A stretch of DNA of 64,000 bases, taken from contig NZ_CP006841.1 of assembly GCF_001274895.1 (NCBI RefSeq), positions 1,054,001 through 1,118,000 of the forward strand, read 5' to 3'. The notes beneath the pieces are model-generated. The model did no database searches, was not told where the DNA came from, and saw only the letters and a list, made by a program, of their open reading frames with translations. Below are positions 42,795-52,286 of this stretch, in pieces. This DNA is from Corynebacterium lactis RW2-5 (GTDB taxonomy: Bacteria; Actinomycetota; Actinomycetes; Mycobacteriales; Mycobacteriaceae). Numbering within the stretch: position 1 is the stretch's first letter; every line of letters begins with the position of its first letter. The translations under genes were made by a program, and so were the position numbers.

Positions 42795-44309
42795 ATGTCA
42801 GATCGTATTGCCCATGCGGGGCTCAAGAGCAAGGTGATGACCGCGCAGGAGGCCGCGCAGTTCATCAACCATGGGGACATGGTGGGCTTTGCGGGTTTCA
42901 CTGGCGCCGGTTACCCGAAGGTTGTGCCGCCGGCTCTCGCCGAGCGCATGGAGGCTGCTCACGAGCGCGGCGATGAATTCAAGATCAAGGTCCTGACCGG
43001 TGCTTCGACCGCCCCTGAGCTCGATGGCGCGCTCGCAAAGGCGAACGGTGTTGAGTGGCGTATGCCGTACCAGTCCGACCCGGGCATGCGTAACCGCATC
43101 AATGCTGGTGATTCCTACTACAGTGACATCCATCTTTCCCACTCTGGCCCGATGACGGAGCAGGGCTTCTTTGGCAAGGTCAACGTCGCAGTCGTTGAGG
43201 CTGTCCGCATCAAGTCCGACGGTTCCCTGATCCTGTCCTCCTCGGTGGGCAACAGCGTCTCCTACCTGAACGCCGCTGAGAGAATCATCATCGAGGTCAA
43301 CTCCTGGCAGTCCGAGGATCTCGAGGGCATGCACGACATCTACAATGTCGGGCTGCCTCCGTACCGTAAGGAGATCCCGATTCTGAACCCGGGTGACCGC
43401 ATCGGCTCCACGGGTGTTGCAATCGATGTTGACAAGGTTGTCGCCGTCGTTGAAACCAACGCCGAGGACCGCAACTCCGCATTCAAGCCGCTCGATGATG
43501 ACTCCAAGGCCATCGCTGGCTACCTGCTTGACTTCCTGGACTCCGAGGTTAAGGCTGGCCGCCTGCCGGAGAACCTGCTTCCGATGCAGTCCGGTGTCGG
43601 TAACATTCCGAATGCCGTGCTCGCGGGCCTGCTGGACTCCAAGTACGAGAACCTGACCTCCTTTACCGAGGTTATTCAGGACGGCATGGTCGACCTGATG
43701 GATGCCGGCAAGCTGGCCGTCGCTTCTGGTACCGCCTTCTCGCTGTCCCCGGAGTATGCGGCTCGTATGAACGACAACGCCGCCGACTACCGCGAGAAGA
43801 TTGTTCTGCGCCCGCAGGACATCTCCAACAACCCGGGCCTGGTCCGCCGCATGGGGCTGATCACCACCAACGGCATGATCGAAGCTGATATCTACGGCAA
43901 CGTTAACTCCACCCACGTCGCTGGCTCTCGCATGATGAACGGCATTGGTGGCTCGGGTGACTTCACACGTAACGCTTACATCTCGACCTTCGTCTCCCCG
44001 TCGATTGCTAAGGGCGGTGACATCTCCGCGATTGTCCCGATGGTCTCTCACGTCGACCACACCGAGCATGACGTCATGGTCATTATCACCGAGCAGGGTC
44101 TGGCTGATCTGCGTGGTCTTGCTCCGCGTCAGCGCTCCCGCGTTGTTATTGAGAAGTGTGCCCACCCGATGTACAAGGAAGCTCTCCTGGAGTACGTCGA
44201 GCGCGCCGAGAAGGCCACTCCGTTCATGCATACCCCGCATGACCTTGGCGCTTCCTACGACTTCCATCGCCGCTTCCTTGCGAACGGTTCGATGAAGCCG
44301 GAGGCTTAA
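42795..44309 (+). CDS. cat: Acetyl-CoA hydrolase / CoA transferase (second paralog)
   Basis: A 504-residue paralog of the gene at 39716-41218. Both open with [10 protein letters not shown] and share the active block ([12 protein letters not shown]), but this copy differs in many side chains in the N-terminal part and in the C-terminus. Function should be CoA transfer between acetate and another acyl-CoA; the two may differ in acceptor or in expression. It has a long upstream region and AGAAAGGTG as ribosome site. A strong terminator follows, separating it from leuB. Confidence 0.88.
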   Translation: MSDRIAHAGLKSKVMTAQEAAQFINHGDMVGFAGFTGAGYPKVVPPALAERMEAAHERGDEFKIKVLTGASTAPELDGALAKANGVEWRMPYQSDPGMRNRINAGDSYYSDIHLSHSGPMTEQGFFGKVNVAVVEAVRIKSDGSLILSSSVGNSVSYLNAAERIIIEVNSWQSEDLEGMHDIYNVGLPPYRKEIPILNPGDRIGSTGVAIDVDKVVAVVETNAEDRNSAFKPLDDDSKAIAGYLLDFLDSEVKAGRLPENLLPMQSGVGNIPNAVLAGLLDSKYENLTSFTEVIQDGMVDLMDAGKLAVASGTAFSLSPEYAARMNDNAADYREKIVLRPQDISNNPGLVRRMGLITTNGMIEADIYGNVNSTHVAGSRMMNGIGGSGDFTRNAYISTFVSPSIAKGGDISAIVPMVSHVDHTEHDVMVIITEQGLADLRGLAPRQRSRVVIEKCAHPMYKEALLEYVERAEKATPFMHTPHDLGASYDFHRRFLANGSMKPEA

Positions 44310-44319
44310 ACGTCTTTTT

Positions 44320-44366
44320 CTTCCCGCTTGCCGACGGTTCTTCCGTTTGTGGGCGGGAATTTTTTG
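44320..44366 (+). terminator. Intrinsic terminator before leuB
   Basis: TTCCCGC pairs with GCGGGAA, with an inner ACGG/CCGT stem, followed by TTTTTT. It ends the second CoA transferase transcript. Confidence 0.8.
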
Positions 44367-44370
44367 CCTG

Positions 44371-44399
44371 TGACGGTTGGTGGATTTATCTGCTACACT
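44371..44399 (+). promoter_or_regulatory. Possible leuB promoter
   Basis: TGACGG (44371-44376) and TACACT (44394-44399) are separated by 17 bases, giving a start about 6-8 bases later, at the operator motif. The fit to -35 is moderate. Confidence 0.4.
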
Positions 44400-44405
44400 G
44401 CAGGA

Positions 44406-44430
44406 GTCCATATAGTGAGAAGGGTATCTC
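44406..44430 (+). promoter_or_regulatory. Branched-chain operator motif at leuB
   Basis: GTCCATATAGTGAGA (44406-44420) is followed by six bases and TCTC (44427-44430), the same arm-spacer-arm layout as at ilvB. It lies on the predicted transcription start and covers the ribosome site, only 4 bases before the start codon, so a bound regulator would block expression. Confidence 0.58.
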
Positions 44431-44434
44431 AAAA

Positions 44435-45484
44435 ATGACTGAGGCAACCGCTGCAACCGCCACACCGCTGAAGATCGCCGTTATCCCCGGCGATGGTATT
44501 GGCACCGAAGTAACCGCTGAGGCGCTGAAGGTCCTCAAGGCAGCAATCGGTGAGTTCGACACCACCGAGTACGATCTTGGTTCACGCCGCTACCTGCGCA
44601 ACGGTGAGCTGCTTACCGACGCCGACCTTGACTCCCTGCGTGAGCATGACGCCATCCTGCTTGGCGCAATCGGTGACCCGGAGAACGTACCACCCGGAGT
44701 TCTGGAGCGTGGTTTGCTGCTGAAAATGCGCTTCGCACTGGATCATCACGTTAACCTGCGCCCGTCTAAGCTCTTCCCGGGCGTGGAATCGCCGCTGAAG
44801 AACCCGGGCGAAATCGACTTCGTCGTGGTGCGTGAGGGCACTGAAGGTGCCTACACCGGCAATGGTGGCGCGATTCGCGTCGGCACGCCGCACGAGGTCG
44901 CCAACGAGACCTCGGTGAACACCCGCTTCGGTGCCGAGCGCGTGGTCCGCTACGCCTTCGAGTTGGCCATGACGCGTCGCAAGAAGCTGACCCTGGTGCA
45001 CAAGACCAACGTGCTCGTTCATGGCGGTGGCATGTGGCAGCGCACGGTCGATGAGGTTGCGAAGGAGTACCCGGAGGTTGAGGTCGATTACTCGCATATC
45101 GACGCCGCCACCATCTACCTGGTCACTAACCCCTCGCGCTTCGACGTGATTGTCACGGACAACCTCTTCGGCGACATTATTACTGATGAGGCGGGCGCTG
45201 TTTCCGGTGGTATCGGCCTGGCCGCGTCCGGCAACATTGATGCCTCCGGTACCAACCCGTCCATGTTTGAGCCCGTCCACGGCTCGGCGCCGGACATTGC
45301 GGGACAGGGGATTGCGGACCCTACCGCCGCGATTCTGTCGGCCGCGATGATGCTGCGCCACCTGGGCCGCGAGGACGATGCCAAGCGCATCGAGGCCGCG
45401 GTCGAGAAGGACATGGAGACCCGTGGCAACGGCCCAATCAGGACTGCTGAGATCGGCGATCGGATTGCTGCTGCGCTGAAGTAA
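44435..45484 (+). CDS. leuB: 3-isopropylmalate dehydrogenase
   Basis: A 349-residue dehydrogenase of the leucine pathway. The opening [14 protein letters not shown], the region [17 protein letters not shown], the metal-binding [14 protein letters not shown] and the NAD-binding [15 protein letters not shown] are intact. The actinobacterial type fits, and the operator motif in front suggests leucine or 2-isopropylmalate control. Its last 47 coding bases overlap the convergent DinB-like gene. Confidence 0.94.
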   Translation: MTEATAATATPLKIAVIPGDGIGTEVTAEALKVLKAAIGEFDTTEYDLGSRRYLRNGELLTDADLDSLREHDAILLGAIGDPENVPPGVLERGLLLKMRFALDHHVNLRPSKLFPGVESPLKNPGEIDFVVVREGTEGAYTGNGGAIRVGTPHEVANETSVNTRFGAERVVRYAFELAMTRRKKLTLVHKTNVLVHGGGMWQRTVDEVAKEYPEVEVDYSHIDAATIYLVTNPSRFDVIVTDNLFGDIITDEAGAVSGGIGLAASGNIDASGTNPSMFEPVHGSAPDIAGQGIADPTAAILSAAMMLRHLGREDDAKRIEAAVEKDMETRGNGPIRTAEIGDRIAAALK

Positions 45485-46154
45485 CTTTCCGAACCCCCGC
45501 TTTCACCACCTCGTCGAGGCTTAACTCGAGCCCGTCGACGGTGGTGATTTTTGTGCCCTCAATAAAGTCTGCAGCATGGCCGGACTCCTGTAGCTCGGCG
45601 ATGACAGCGTCGAGTAGGGAAGTGGCGGCTGGCCTAGCAGAATCCGCAGCCCCAGCCGCCCCAGCCACTAACGCATCTCGCGTAATCTCGGCATGCCCCA
45701 AATGCTGTGCCGCCTCGTGGAAGACGTGCACGATTACGCCCTCAATCGAGGCGCACCACCAGCGCTCTTTGTCGGTCGGGACACACGCAGGTGGTGCGGA
45801 GCGGTCGACGCTACGAAGCTCCTCTAGACACCGCGCAATCGCGGCGCGTTGCTCGCGGTATATCGCAAGCTCCTCGGCCACGCTTCCCGACGCCGAGAAC
45901 TCCCCAGTCCGATCGCGGAAATAATCGCGGCCCAAGCAGACGCGCTCGAGCCAATACCGGGCCGACCCGCCCACGTGTCGAAGCAGGACGATGGGAGTAT
46001 TAATCGCCGGGATCGGTAGTTTTTCGTTCGCAAGGGCGTCGTCAAGCGAGGCGACGAGTGCGGCGAGCTTGTCCATGCGGGCGAGGATGTGCGAGTCGAG
46101 GGGCCAGGCAGGGTTGGAGGTATCCGCAATGGGTGTATCTGTGATTTCGCTCAT
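45438..46154 (-). CDS. DinB-fold protein (DUF664-like, thiol-transferase-related)
   Basis: A 238-residue protein with the four-helix DinB/DUF664 look: an N-terminal helix [17 protein letters not shown], then [16 protein letters not shown] and [18 protein letters not shown], where the histidines are the likely metal site. Such proteins often work with mycothiol or as metal-dependent transferases in actinobacteria. The substrate is unknown. The stop region overlaps the leuB end by 47 bases. Its start is 32 bases from the divergent next gene. Confidence 0.65.
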   Translation of the reverse strand: MSEITDTPIADTSNPAWPLDSHILARMDKLAALVASLDDALANEKLPIPAINTPIVLLRHVGGSARYWLERVCLGRDYFRDRTGEFSASGSVAEELAIYREQRAAIARCLEELRSVDRSAPPACVPTDKERWWCASIEGVIVHVFHEAAQHLGHAEITRDALVAGAAGAADSARPAATSLLDAVIAELQESGHAADFIEGTKITTVDGLELSLDEVVKAGVRKVTSAQQQSDRRSQQS

Positions 46155-46186
46155 GCGCCCACCTTACGGGAATCTACAATGGTTCC

Positions 46187-48064
46187 ATGACCGAAAATAT
46201 GAGCGTTGAGCTGAGTGAAATCGCCGCATTTCTCGCCGGCACGCGCCCCTTCTCGGAGCTTTCCGACGCCGAACGCGCCACTATCCCACCGCTTCTGACC
46301 ATGCGCTACGCGCGCCGTGGCACGGAGATTGTCCACGCGGGCGCGGACAACAGACACTGCTTTATCGTGCGCTCCGGCCTGGTCGACGTCTTCGACCCTG
46401 CGGGCACACTGCTGGACCGCCGCGATGTGGGCGACCACTTCGGCTACTCGACGCTGCTGTCGGGGGAGCCGAGCCTCTATACGATGACGGCGGTAGAGGA
46501 CAGTCTCTTTCTTGTCATTTCGGACGAGGTGTTCGAGCACCTCAACAACACTTTCCCGCAGATTCGGCGCTACTACGGCGGTGAGAATGCCCGCATTCGC
46601 GCGGTGGCATCGAAGTTGCGCTCTACGGCGGCGTCGGAGTCGCTGCGCACGCGCGTGGGAGAGCTTGCCGTGGCGACTCCCATTACATGCACCTCTGAAA
46701 CGACCGTCCGCGAGGCCGCGCAACTGATGACAGAGAAGAACATCTCGAGCCTGCTGGTGGTGGATTCAGGCGCCCTCGTTGGCATCATTACTGACCGCGA
46801 CCTGCGCCGCCGCGTACTGGCGAAGGGGCTCACCGCGGAGACAACTGTCCGCGAGGTCATGACGCCGGATCCTCTCACGATCAGCCCGGACATGCTTGTT
46901 TTCGAGGCGATGCTGCTAATGGCCGAGCGCGGCTTCCACCATCTCCCTGTCCACGACGGCGCGCAGGTCACGGGCATGATCGTTATCGGCGACCTGCTGC
47001 GCAGCCTGCACACCGATCCGGTCTACGCCACCGCGACGCTGGCGCGTAAGTCTGACATAGGCGAGATCGCCCAAGTCGCCGACAATGCCCGCGCGATGGT
47101 CGGCCGTTACCTGGACCGCGGTGTCTCGGCCGAGGAGGTTTCGAAGTTGCTGACCTCCATCGCCGACGCGGTCGTCCGCCGCCTGGTCACACTCGCGGAA
47201 GAAAAGCTCGGGCCCCCGCCGGTGCCTTATGCGTTCGCGGTCCTCGGCTCGCACGGTCGCGGCGAGATGGGCCTGGCCTCCGACCAGGACAACGCGCTGA
47301 TCCTCTCCAACGACTATGACCCGTCCAACCCTGCCCACGCGCGCTACTTCGCCTCGCTTGCCGACGCTGTGTGCCACAACCTGGATAAGGTCGGCTATCC
47401 GCTGTGCCCGGGCGACATGATGGCTTCCAACCCCGCGTGGCGCATGACGGTCAGTCAGTGGGCCGATGCCTTTCACGGGTGGATTACTGCTCCGGATGGC
47501 GACGCACTGCTGCACGCACAGACGTTCTTCGATATCCGGGGTGTTGCGGGCGATACGCAACTCGTTGACGACCTGCGCGCTGCCTACGTGCCGATTGCCC
47601 AAAACTCCACGCGCCTGCACGCCCACCTGGCGAAGCTGGCGGCCTGGCGCGAGCCTCCGCTGGGATTTTTCCGGGGACTTGTGTTGGAAAAGGGCGGCGA
47701 CCACGCGGAGACTCTGGATATTAAGAAGGGCGGCACTGCCGCGGTGGTGCAAATGGCGCGCCTCTTCGCCATCGCCGCCGGCTTGCCGCAGTTGTCCACC
47801 CGCGACCGTCTTGCCGCAGGGGCAGGCGCCGGCAGCGTGAGTAGGCAGGGGGCGCAGGACCTAGCCGACGCCTTCGACTTCCTCTGCTCTGTGCAGCTGC
47901 ATCACCAACAGCGCCAGGCAGCAGCCAAGCAGGAGCCGGACAACCATGTCGCCCCGAAGTCGCTATCCCGTCTAGAGCAGGAGCACTTGCGCGACGCCTT
48001 CGGCGTCGTCCGCAAGATGCAGCAGTCCCTCGGGGCGAAGTACCCGATCCGCTCGATGTCTTAA
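46187..48064 (+). CDS. CNB-CBS-nucleotidyltransferase protein (DUF294 family)
   Basis: A 625-residue multi-domain signal protein. Order: cyclic-nucleotide-binding-like domain (about 15-135, with GDHFGYSTLLSGEPSLYTM), two CBS domains (about 160-290, VREAAQLMTEKNISSLLVVDSGALVGIITDRDL and VREVMTPDPLTI), then the DUF294 nucleotidyltransferase (ALGSHGRGEMGLASDQDNALIL is the GSxGRxE active-site type motif), and a helical C-terminus. The nucleotide substrate is unknown. The partner 3'-5' exonuclease follows after 11 bases, a pairing seen in other bacteria. Confidence 0.82.
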   Translation: MTENMSVELSEIAAFLAGTRPFSELSDAERATIPPLLTMRYARRGTEIVHAGADNRHCFIVRSGLVDVFDPAGTLLDRRDVGDHFGYSTLLSGEPSLYTMTAVEDSLFLVISDEVFEHLNNTFPQIRRYYGGENARIRAVASKLRSTAASESLRTRVGELAVATPITCTSETTVREAAQLMTEKNISSLLVVDSGALVGIITDRDLRRRVLAKGLTAETTVREVMTPDPLTISPDMLVFEAMLLMAERGFHHLPVHDGAQVTGMIVIGDLLRSLHTDPVYATATLARKSDIGEIAQVADNARAMVGRYLDRGVSAEEVSKLLTSIADAVVRRLVTLAEEKLGPPPVPYAFAVLGSHGRGEMGLASDQDNALILSNDYDPSNPAHARYFASLADAVCHNLDKVGYPLCPGDMMASNPAWRMTVSQWADAFHGWITAPDGDALLHAQTFFDIRGVAGDTQLVDDLRAAYVPIAQNSTRLHAHLAKLAAWREPPLGFFRGLVLEKGGDHAETLDIKKGGTAAVVQMARLFAIAAGLPQLSTRDRLAAGAGAGSVSRQGAQDLADAFDFLCSVQLHHQQRQAAAKQEPDNHVAPKSLSRLEQEHLRDAFGVVRKMQQSLGAKYPIRSMS

Positions 48065-48075
48065 GGGGGCTCGAC

Positions 48076-48684
48076 ATGTTCAGCAGCCTTACCCGCCTGA
48101 AGACCCGCCGCGCCGCGGGGCCGCTGCGAAAGCTCTACGACACGCCCGTCCGCGATAATGCCTGGCTGGCCGTCGACGTGGAGACCACCGGACTGGACCC
48201 CGCCCGCGACCGCCTGCTGTCCATCGGCTGGGTTGCGGTCGAAGGCCACGACATCGTTCTCGCGGAGTCCGGCTACGTCGTTATTCGCGCCGACGGCGCG
48301 CACGACAGCGTAGGCGAGTCGGCGACCATCCACGGGCTTACCGACGACATGCTGGCGACAGGCGTGTCGGCAAAGGTCGGCGTCGGCAAGCTGCTACAGG
48401 CCCTAAGCGGACGGGCGCTGCTGGCGCACTACGCGCAGATGGAGATCGGTTTCTTGGATCCGCTGTGTCGAAAGCATTTCGGAGCGCCTCTGAAGGTCCC
48501 GGTGGCGGACACGATGGCGCGCGAGTATGAGAAGATGCTGCGCGCGGACCAGGAACCGAAGCGCGATGAGCTACGCCTGTGGTCGCTACTTGAACGGTAC
48601 GGAATCCCGCCAATGAAGGCTCACCACGCATTCAACGACGCGTTAGCCTGTGCCCAAGTGTGGCTTGCACAACAGGCGGTGTAA
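48076..48684 (+). CDS. DEDDh exonuclease (DnaQ-like), partner of the CBS protein
   Basis: A 202-residue nuclease. Exo I is VDVETTGLDP (near residue 33), Exo II is in the LLAHYAQMEIGFLD region and Exo III in HHAFNDALACAQVW. It corresponds to the epsilon-like exonuclease that often stands beside DUF294/CBS proteins. A functional link between the two is inferred from this fixed pairing only. Confidence 0.82.
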   Translation: MFSSLTRLKTRRAAGPLRKLYDTPVRDNAWLAVDVETTGLDPARDRLLSIGWVAVEGHDIVLAESGYVVIRADGAHDSVGESATIHGLTDDMLATGVSAKVGVGKLLQALSGRALLAHYAQMEIGFLDPLCRKHFGAPLKVPVADTMAREYEKMLRADQEPKRDELRLWSLLERYGIPPMKAHHAFNDALACAQVWLAQQAV

Positions 48685-48694
48685 CCTACAACTC

Positions 48695-49483
48695 ATGCGT
48701 ATTGCCAGAATCGCCCACCCAGAGGGCATGTGCTTCGCGCTCGTTGAGGGCGAAGGCAACGAAGTTACTTTGAAGGAAATTGAAGGTCACCCGTTCGGAC
48801 AGCTGAACAAGACGGGCCGCCAGTGGCCGCTTTCCGACGTGCGCTTGCTCGCCCCGATGCTGCCGTCGAAGGTTATCGCCATTGGTCGTAACTATGCCGA
48901 CCACGTCGCGGAGGTGTTCAAGAAGTCGGCGGAGTCGCTGCCTCCGACGATGTTCATCAAGCCGCCGACGGCCGTCATCGGCCCGGAAGCCCCGATTCGC
49001 ATCCCGGACTTCGCGACCAATGTCGAGTTCGAGGGCGAGCTGGCGCTGATTATCGGCAAGCCGTGCAAGAACGTGAAGAAGGAAGACGCGCACGACGTTA
49101 TCTTCGGCTACACGATTGTCAACGATGTCTCCTCCCGCGACCTGCAGTTCGCTGACGGGCAGTGGGCCCGCGCGAAGGGCATCGACACCTTCTGCCCGCT
49201 GGGCCCGTGGATTCAGACCGAGCTGGATTACAACGAGCTGCCGATCAAGGCGCACCTGACCCATGAGGGCACCACGGAGACCAAGCAGGACTCCAACTCG
49301 AACCAGATGATCATGTCTATTCCGGAGATTATCGAGTTCATTACCGCCTCGATTACCCTGCTTCCGGGCGATGTCATCTGCACCGGCTCCCCGGCCGGCA
49401 CTGCGGCGATGTTCCCGGGAGACCGCATCGAGATTGAGATTCCGGGTATCGGCCGTCTCGCCAACCCTGTGGAGCGGGCTTAG
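48695..49483 (+). CDS. odx: FAH-family protein, likely oxaloacetate decarboxylase
   Basis: A 262-residue fumarylacetoacetate-hydrolase fold protein. Metal ligands are in the VEFEGELALIIG block and TIVNDVSSRDLQ, and GDVICTGSPAGT is the loop near the active site. The C. glutamicum gene at the same place (cg1458) was described as an oxaloacetate decarboxylase, so I favour that, with general 2-keto acid or acylpyruvate hydrolysis as the alternative. Start ATG 48695 follows the previous stop after 10 bases. Confidence 0.8.
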   Translation: MRIARIAHPEGMCFALVEGEGNEVTLKEIEGHPFGQLNKTGRQWPLSDVRLLAPMLPSKVIAIGRNYADHVAEVFKKSAESLPPTMFIKPPTAVIGPEAPIRIPDFATNVEFEGELALIIGKPCKNVKKEDAHDVIFGYTIVNDVSSRDLQFADGQWARAKGIDTFCPLGPWIQTELDYNELPIKAHLTHEGTTETKQDSNSNQMIMSIPEIIEFITASITLLPGDVICTGSPAGTAAMFPGDRIEIEIPGIGRLANPVERA

Positions 49484-49516
49484 CTGAGCTGGGAGCTAGC
49501 CTTTCAGCTAGCTCAG
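49484..49516. terminator. Bidirectional hairpin between the FAH gene and isochorismate synthase
   Basis: AGCTAGC (49494-49500) pairs with GCTAGCT (49507-49513), with an outer CTGAGC/GCTCAG. The stem contains the stop codon of the minus-strand gene, and serves two convergent genes. Confidence 0.5.
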
Positions 49517-50719
49517 CCCGAACGCGCGGAGCACAGTGCCCAGTTTGGCCTGTGTCTCCGCTAATTCTTCTTCTGGGTCGGAGTGCTCGACGATGCCGCC
49601 CCCGGCCCACAGTCGCGCAACGGTGCCGGCCGTGTTGATCTCGGCGCAGCGGATGGAGACCACGAACTCGCCGTCGCCGTCAGCGTCGCACCAGCCGACG
49701 GCGCCCGAATAGAAGCCTCGGTCGGTCTCAACGGCCTGGATGACGCCGAAGGCGCTTTCGGTGGGGGTGCCGCAGATGGCCGGGGTTGGGTGCACCACCA
49801 GCGCGAGATCCAGCGCCGACAGTGTCGGGTCCTTCAGCTCGCCCCGGATGTGTGTGGCCAGGTGCCACATCTCCGAGGTGCTCATGAGCTCGGGTGTTTC
49901 GGGCACCTCGATGTGCGAGCACAGGGGCGCTAGGTTGGCCGCGATGTCGTCGACGACAAAGGCGTGCTCGGCGAGGTTTTTCACTGAATCCGCGAGCCTG
50001 CGCGCATGCTCATCGTCGACCTGCTTGTTGCGCGAGCGCGGCAGCGAGCCCGCCAGGGGGAAAGCCTCCACGGTGTTGCCTCGGCGGCGCACCAGCATCT
50101 CGGGCGAGGAACCAATCAGCAGCTTGCCTTTGTAGTCGGTTCCCGCAGGTGAGAGGTCAACGACGAAACCGTCACGGTTTGGGGAGCCATCGATGAGGCG
50201 GGCCGCGAGCAGCAGCGGGTCAATCGGCGGGTCAATATCCAGCTCGATTGCGCGCGCCAGCACAACCTTGTCGAGCCCAGAATTCGCGATTGTCCTGATT
50301 GCGGCGTCGACCCGCTCCATGTGCTCCGCGGGCGCCGGATCTTCCGCCACGACTTTCGCGCGCAGCCTCGGTGCGTTCCAGCGGTAGTGCGCCGGGGGCT
50401 CGAGCGGGTGATCGGCGCGGATGACATCGCGCGGCACCGTCAGCGCAGCAGGCTTGTCCAGGTCGAAGGGCAGCGCGCCCACGACCATGCGGTGGATGCC
50501 GGAGCGTAGCTGCTCCGCGGCGAGCCAGGGGTCCGAGATCTGCTCGACCACACCCTGCGTGCGAATCGAGCCGCGCGCGCGGGAGAGCAGGAAGTCCGGG
50601 GCGGTCGCGGGGCGCGATTCGTCCCAGCGCGTCGACTTCTTCGGCCTCCTCGAGACGGCCTCCGGTTCCTTGTCCCCGCCGGAGAAGTCTCCAAAGGCAG
50701 GGTGATTGTCCATCGACAT
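49508..50719 (-). CDS. menF: Isochorismate synthase
   Basis: A 403-residue chorismate-utilising enzyme. The C-terminal MST-type core is present: LDKVVLARAIELDI, FLIGSSPEMLVRR-type block (LLIGSSPEMLVRRRG), AFPLAGSLPRSRNK, LVVHPTPAICGTPTESA and GFYSGAVGWCDADGDGEFVVSIR. It produces isochorismate, for menaquinone or catechol siderophore. No menD or dhb/ent gene is nearby, so menaquinone is only the default reading. The gene is one ORF with no operon partner in the window. Confidence 0.88.
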   Translation of the reverse strand: MSMDNHPAFGDFSGGDKEPEAVSRRPKKSTRWDESRPATAPDFLLSRARGSIRTQGVVEQISDPWLAAEQLRSGIHRMVVGALPFDLDKPAALTVPRDVIRADHPLEPPAHYRWNAPRLRAKVVAEDPAPAEHMERVDAAIRTIANSGLDKVVLARAIELDIDPPIDPLLLAARLIDGSPNRDGFVVDLSPAGTDYKGKLLIGSSPEMLVRRRGNTVEAFPLAGSLPRSRNKQVDDEHARRLADSVKNLAEHAFVVDDIAANLAPLCSHIEVPETPELMSTSEMWHLATHIRGELKDPTLSALDLALVVHPTPAICGTPTESAFGVIQAVETDRGFYSGAVGWCDADGDGEFVVSIRCAEINTAGTVARLWAGGGIVEHSDPEEELAETQAKLGTVLRAFGLS

Positions 50720-50774
50720 ACTCGCCGTGCCCTCCTCGTCGCCGCAGGTCTTTTCCGTCAGTTTAGTTGTCGCG

Positions 50775-51515
50775 CTAACCCCTGCCCAAAAACGGCATGC
50801 CTGCTGCGGTGATTGTCATGTGGTCCACCACGGCCTGGGTGGGCAGAGACGCAGCGTACAAAAACGCCTCCGCGGCCTGCCTCGCGTCGAACATCGGCTC
50901 GGCGCCGGGACCTGCCGTGAACGCTCCGAGCAGGTCCGTCTTCGCGTTTCCGATATCGATGCGCGTTGCCGTGATGCCGTAGTCGCGCCCGTCCAGCGCC
51001 AGCACCCGGGTCAGCCCCGCCAGTGCGCTTTTCGACGCCGCATACGCCGCCGTGTGCGCCCGCGGTACTTGCGCGGCAATGGAACAATTCACCAGAACAC
51101 GGCCGCCGCCAGCCGATTTCATAATGCCGAAGGCCTCCCTGGCGCACAGGAAGGAACCGATCACGTTGGTGTCGATGACCCGGCGGAAATCCTCAACGTC
51201 GGTGTCGCCGAACTCGGCCGGAGCTCCGGGAAGGCCGGCGTTTAGCACCACCGCGTCGATGCGGCCGTACCTAGCTAGCGCGTCGCCGAACATGCTCCGC
51301 ACCTGTGCCTCGTCGGTGATGTCGCACGTGGAGTAGGTCACGGGCCCGGCTGTGGCCGAGCAGACGTCGGCAAGCGAGGCTTCCGTGCGCCCACAGATGT
51401 GGACATTCCAACCGGCACCCGCGAAGGCCAGTGCAATTTCGCGGCCGATGCCCGCGCCGCCCCCGGTGACGACGACGGTCCTGATTTCACCTTGTGTCTC
51501 GTTCATGGCTCCCAT
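50775..51515 (-). CDS. Short-chain dehydrogenase/reductase
   Basis: A 246-residue SDR with the cofactor motif TGGGAGIG near residue 18, NAG at 93, catalytic Ser in VNCSIAAQV and the YAASK triad (YxxxK). Classical NAD(P) SDR; the absence of a basic residue directly after the first strand does not settle NAD versus NADP. Substrate unknown. In-frame starts exist at 51515 and 51506. The divergent isomerase-like gene starts 29 bases away, which suggests a shared small-sugar or hydroxy-acid role. Confidence 0.82.
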   Translation of the reverse strand: MGAMNETQGEIRTVVVTGGGAGIGREIALAFAGAGWNVHICGRTEASLADVCSATAGPVTYSTCDITDEAQVRSMFGDALARYGRIDAVVLNAGLPGAPAEFGDTDVEDFRRVIDTNVIGSFLCAREAFGIMKSAGGGRVLVNCSIAAQVPRAHTAAYAASKSALAGLTRVLALDGRDYGITATRIDIGNAKTDLLGAFTAGPGAEPMFDARQAAEAFLYAASLPTQAVVDHMTITAAGMPFLGRG

Positions 51516-51544
51516 TGTGCCTGTGCATTGGGCATAATGTGCGC

Positions 51545-52255
51545 ATGATCACGATAGTCAACTGCTCCACCGTGTATGCAGGCCTACCCGCGTGCGATGC
51601 CGTCGCCGCCGCGCGTGCCGACGGATACGATGCCGTGGAATTTTGGTGGCCCTTCGACTCGGCGACCCCGGCTCCCGGCGAGGTCGAGGCGTTCTGCGGG
51701 CTTTTTGGCGCGGGAGTCGAGCTGCGGGCGATGAATCTCTGGGGCGGGGACATGGCCGCAGGCGAGAGAGGAGTGCTGCATCGGCAGCAGCTGCCGGAGC
51801 GTCATTTCGAGGCGGTCGGCGAGATTGCCTCCGCCACCGGGCTCAAGCGTTCGAACGTGCTGCTCGGGCGCTCGGGCACAGTGACGCATCAGCAGCGCGA
51901 CCGTCTTGCCGAGATCGCGCAGCGCCTGGGTGAGTACGGCGTGACGGCGCTGGTCGAGCCTCTGTCGGGAATGGACGATTACCCAATCCGTGACCCCTGG
52001 GCCGCAGCGGAGCTGGCCGGAAAGGCGGGGTGCGCGGTGCTGGCCGACTTCTACCATTTCGCGGTCAACGGGGTGGACGTGGATGCCTGGCTGGAAGACG
52101 TCGAGGAGAGGCGCCAGCCGCTGCCCGGGCACGTGCAGGTCGCGGATTTCCCCGGCCGCGGCGCGCCGGGCTCGGCGTCGTTGCCCTTGCCCGATTCGAT
52201 CGCGCGATTGCGGGCAGCCGGATATGCGGGGGAAATCGCGGGGGAGTGGATATAA
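51545..52255 (+). CDS. Hydroxypyruvate isomerase-like TIM-barrel protein
   Basis: A 236-residue xylose isomerase-like barrel. The glutamate in VEPLSGMDDYPI, the aspartate/histidine in LADFYHFAVNG and HVQVADFPGRGAPG, and the final EIAGEW match the metal-site pattern of the Hyi family. It would interconvert hydroxypyruvate and tartronate semialdehyde or a related pair. The neighbour SDR, divergent, could reduce such a product. The ATG at 51545 is preferred over an upstream in-frame start that overlaps the neighbour's coding region. Confidence 0.75.
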   Translation: MITIVNCSTVYAGLPACDAVAAARADGYDAVEFWWPFDSATPAPGEVEAFCGLFGAGVELRAMNLWGGDMAAGERGVLHRQQLPERHFEAVGEIASATGLKRSNVLLGRSGTVTHQQRDRLAEIAQRLGEYGVTALVEPLSGMDDYPIRDPWAAAELAGKAGCAVLADFYHFAVNGVDVDAWLEDVEERRQPLPGHVQVADFPGRGAPGSASLPLPDSIARLRAAGYAGEIAGEWI

Positions 52256-52269
52256 GAAGCTGGACTCGG

Positions 52270-52285
52270 ATACCGGTAGGGGTAT
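52270..52285 (+). promoter_or_regulatory. CsoR/CstR-like operator
   Basis: ATACC GGTA GGGGTAT fits the general ATACCN4GGGTAT layout of CsoR/CstR/RcnR-family operators. It lies directly on the ribosome site of the DUF2892 gene. The short size of the DUF2892 gene and the link of such genes to sulfurtransferase operons in other bacteria fit a CstR-type persulfide control, but no regulator gene is seen. Confidence 0.4.
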
Positions 52286-52286
52286 G

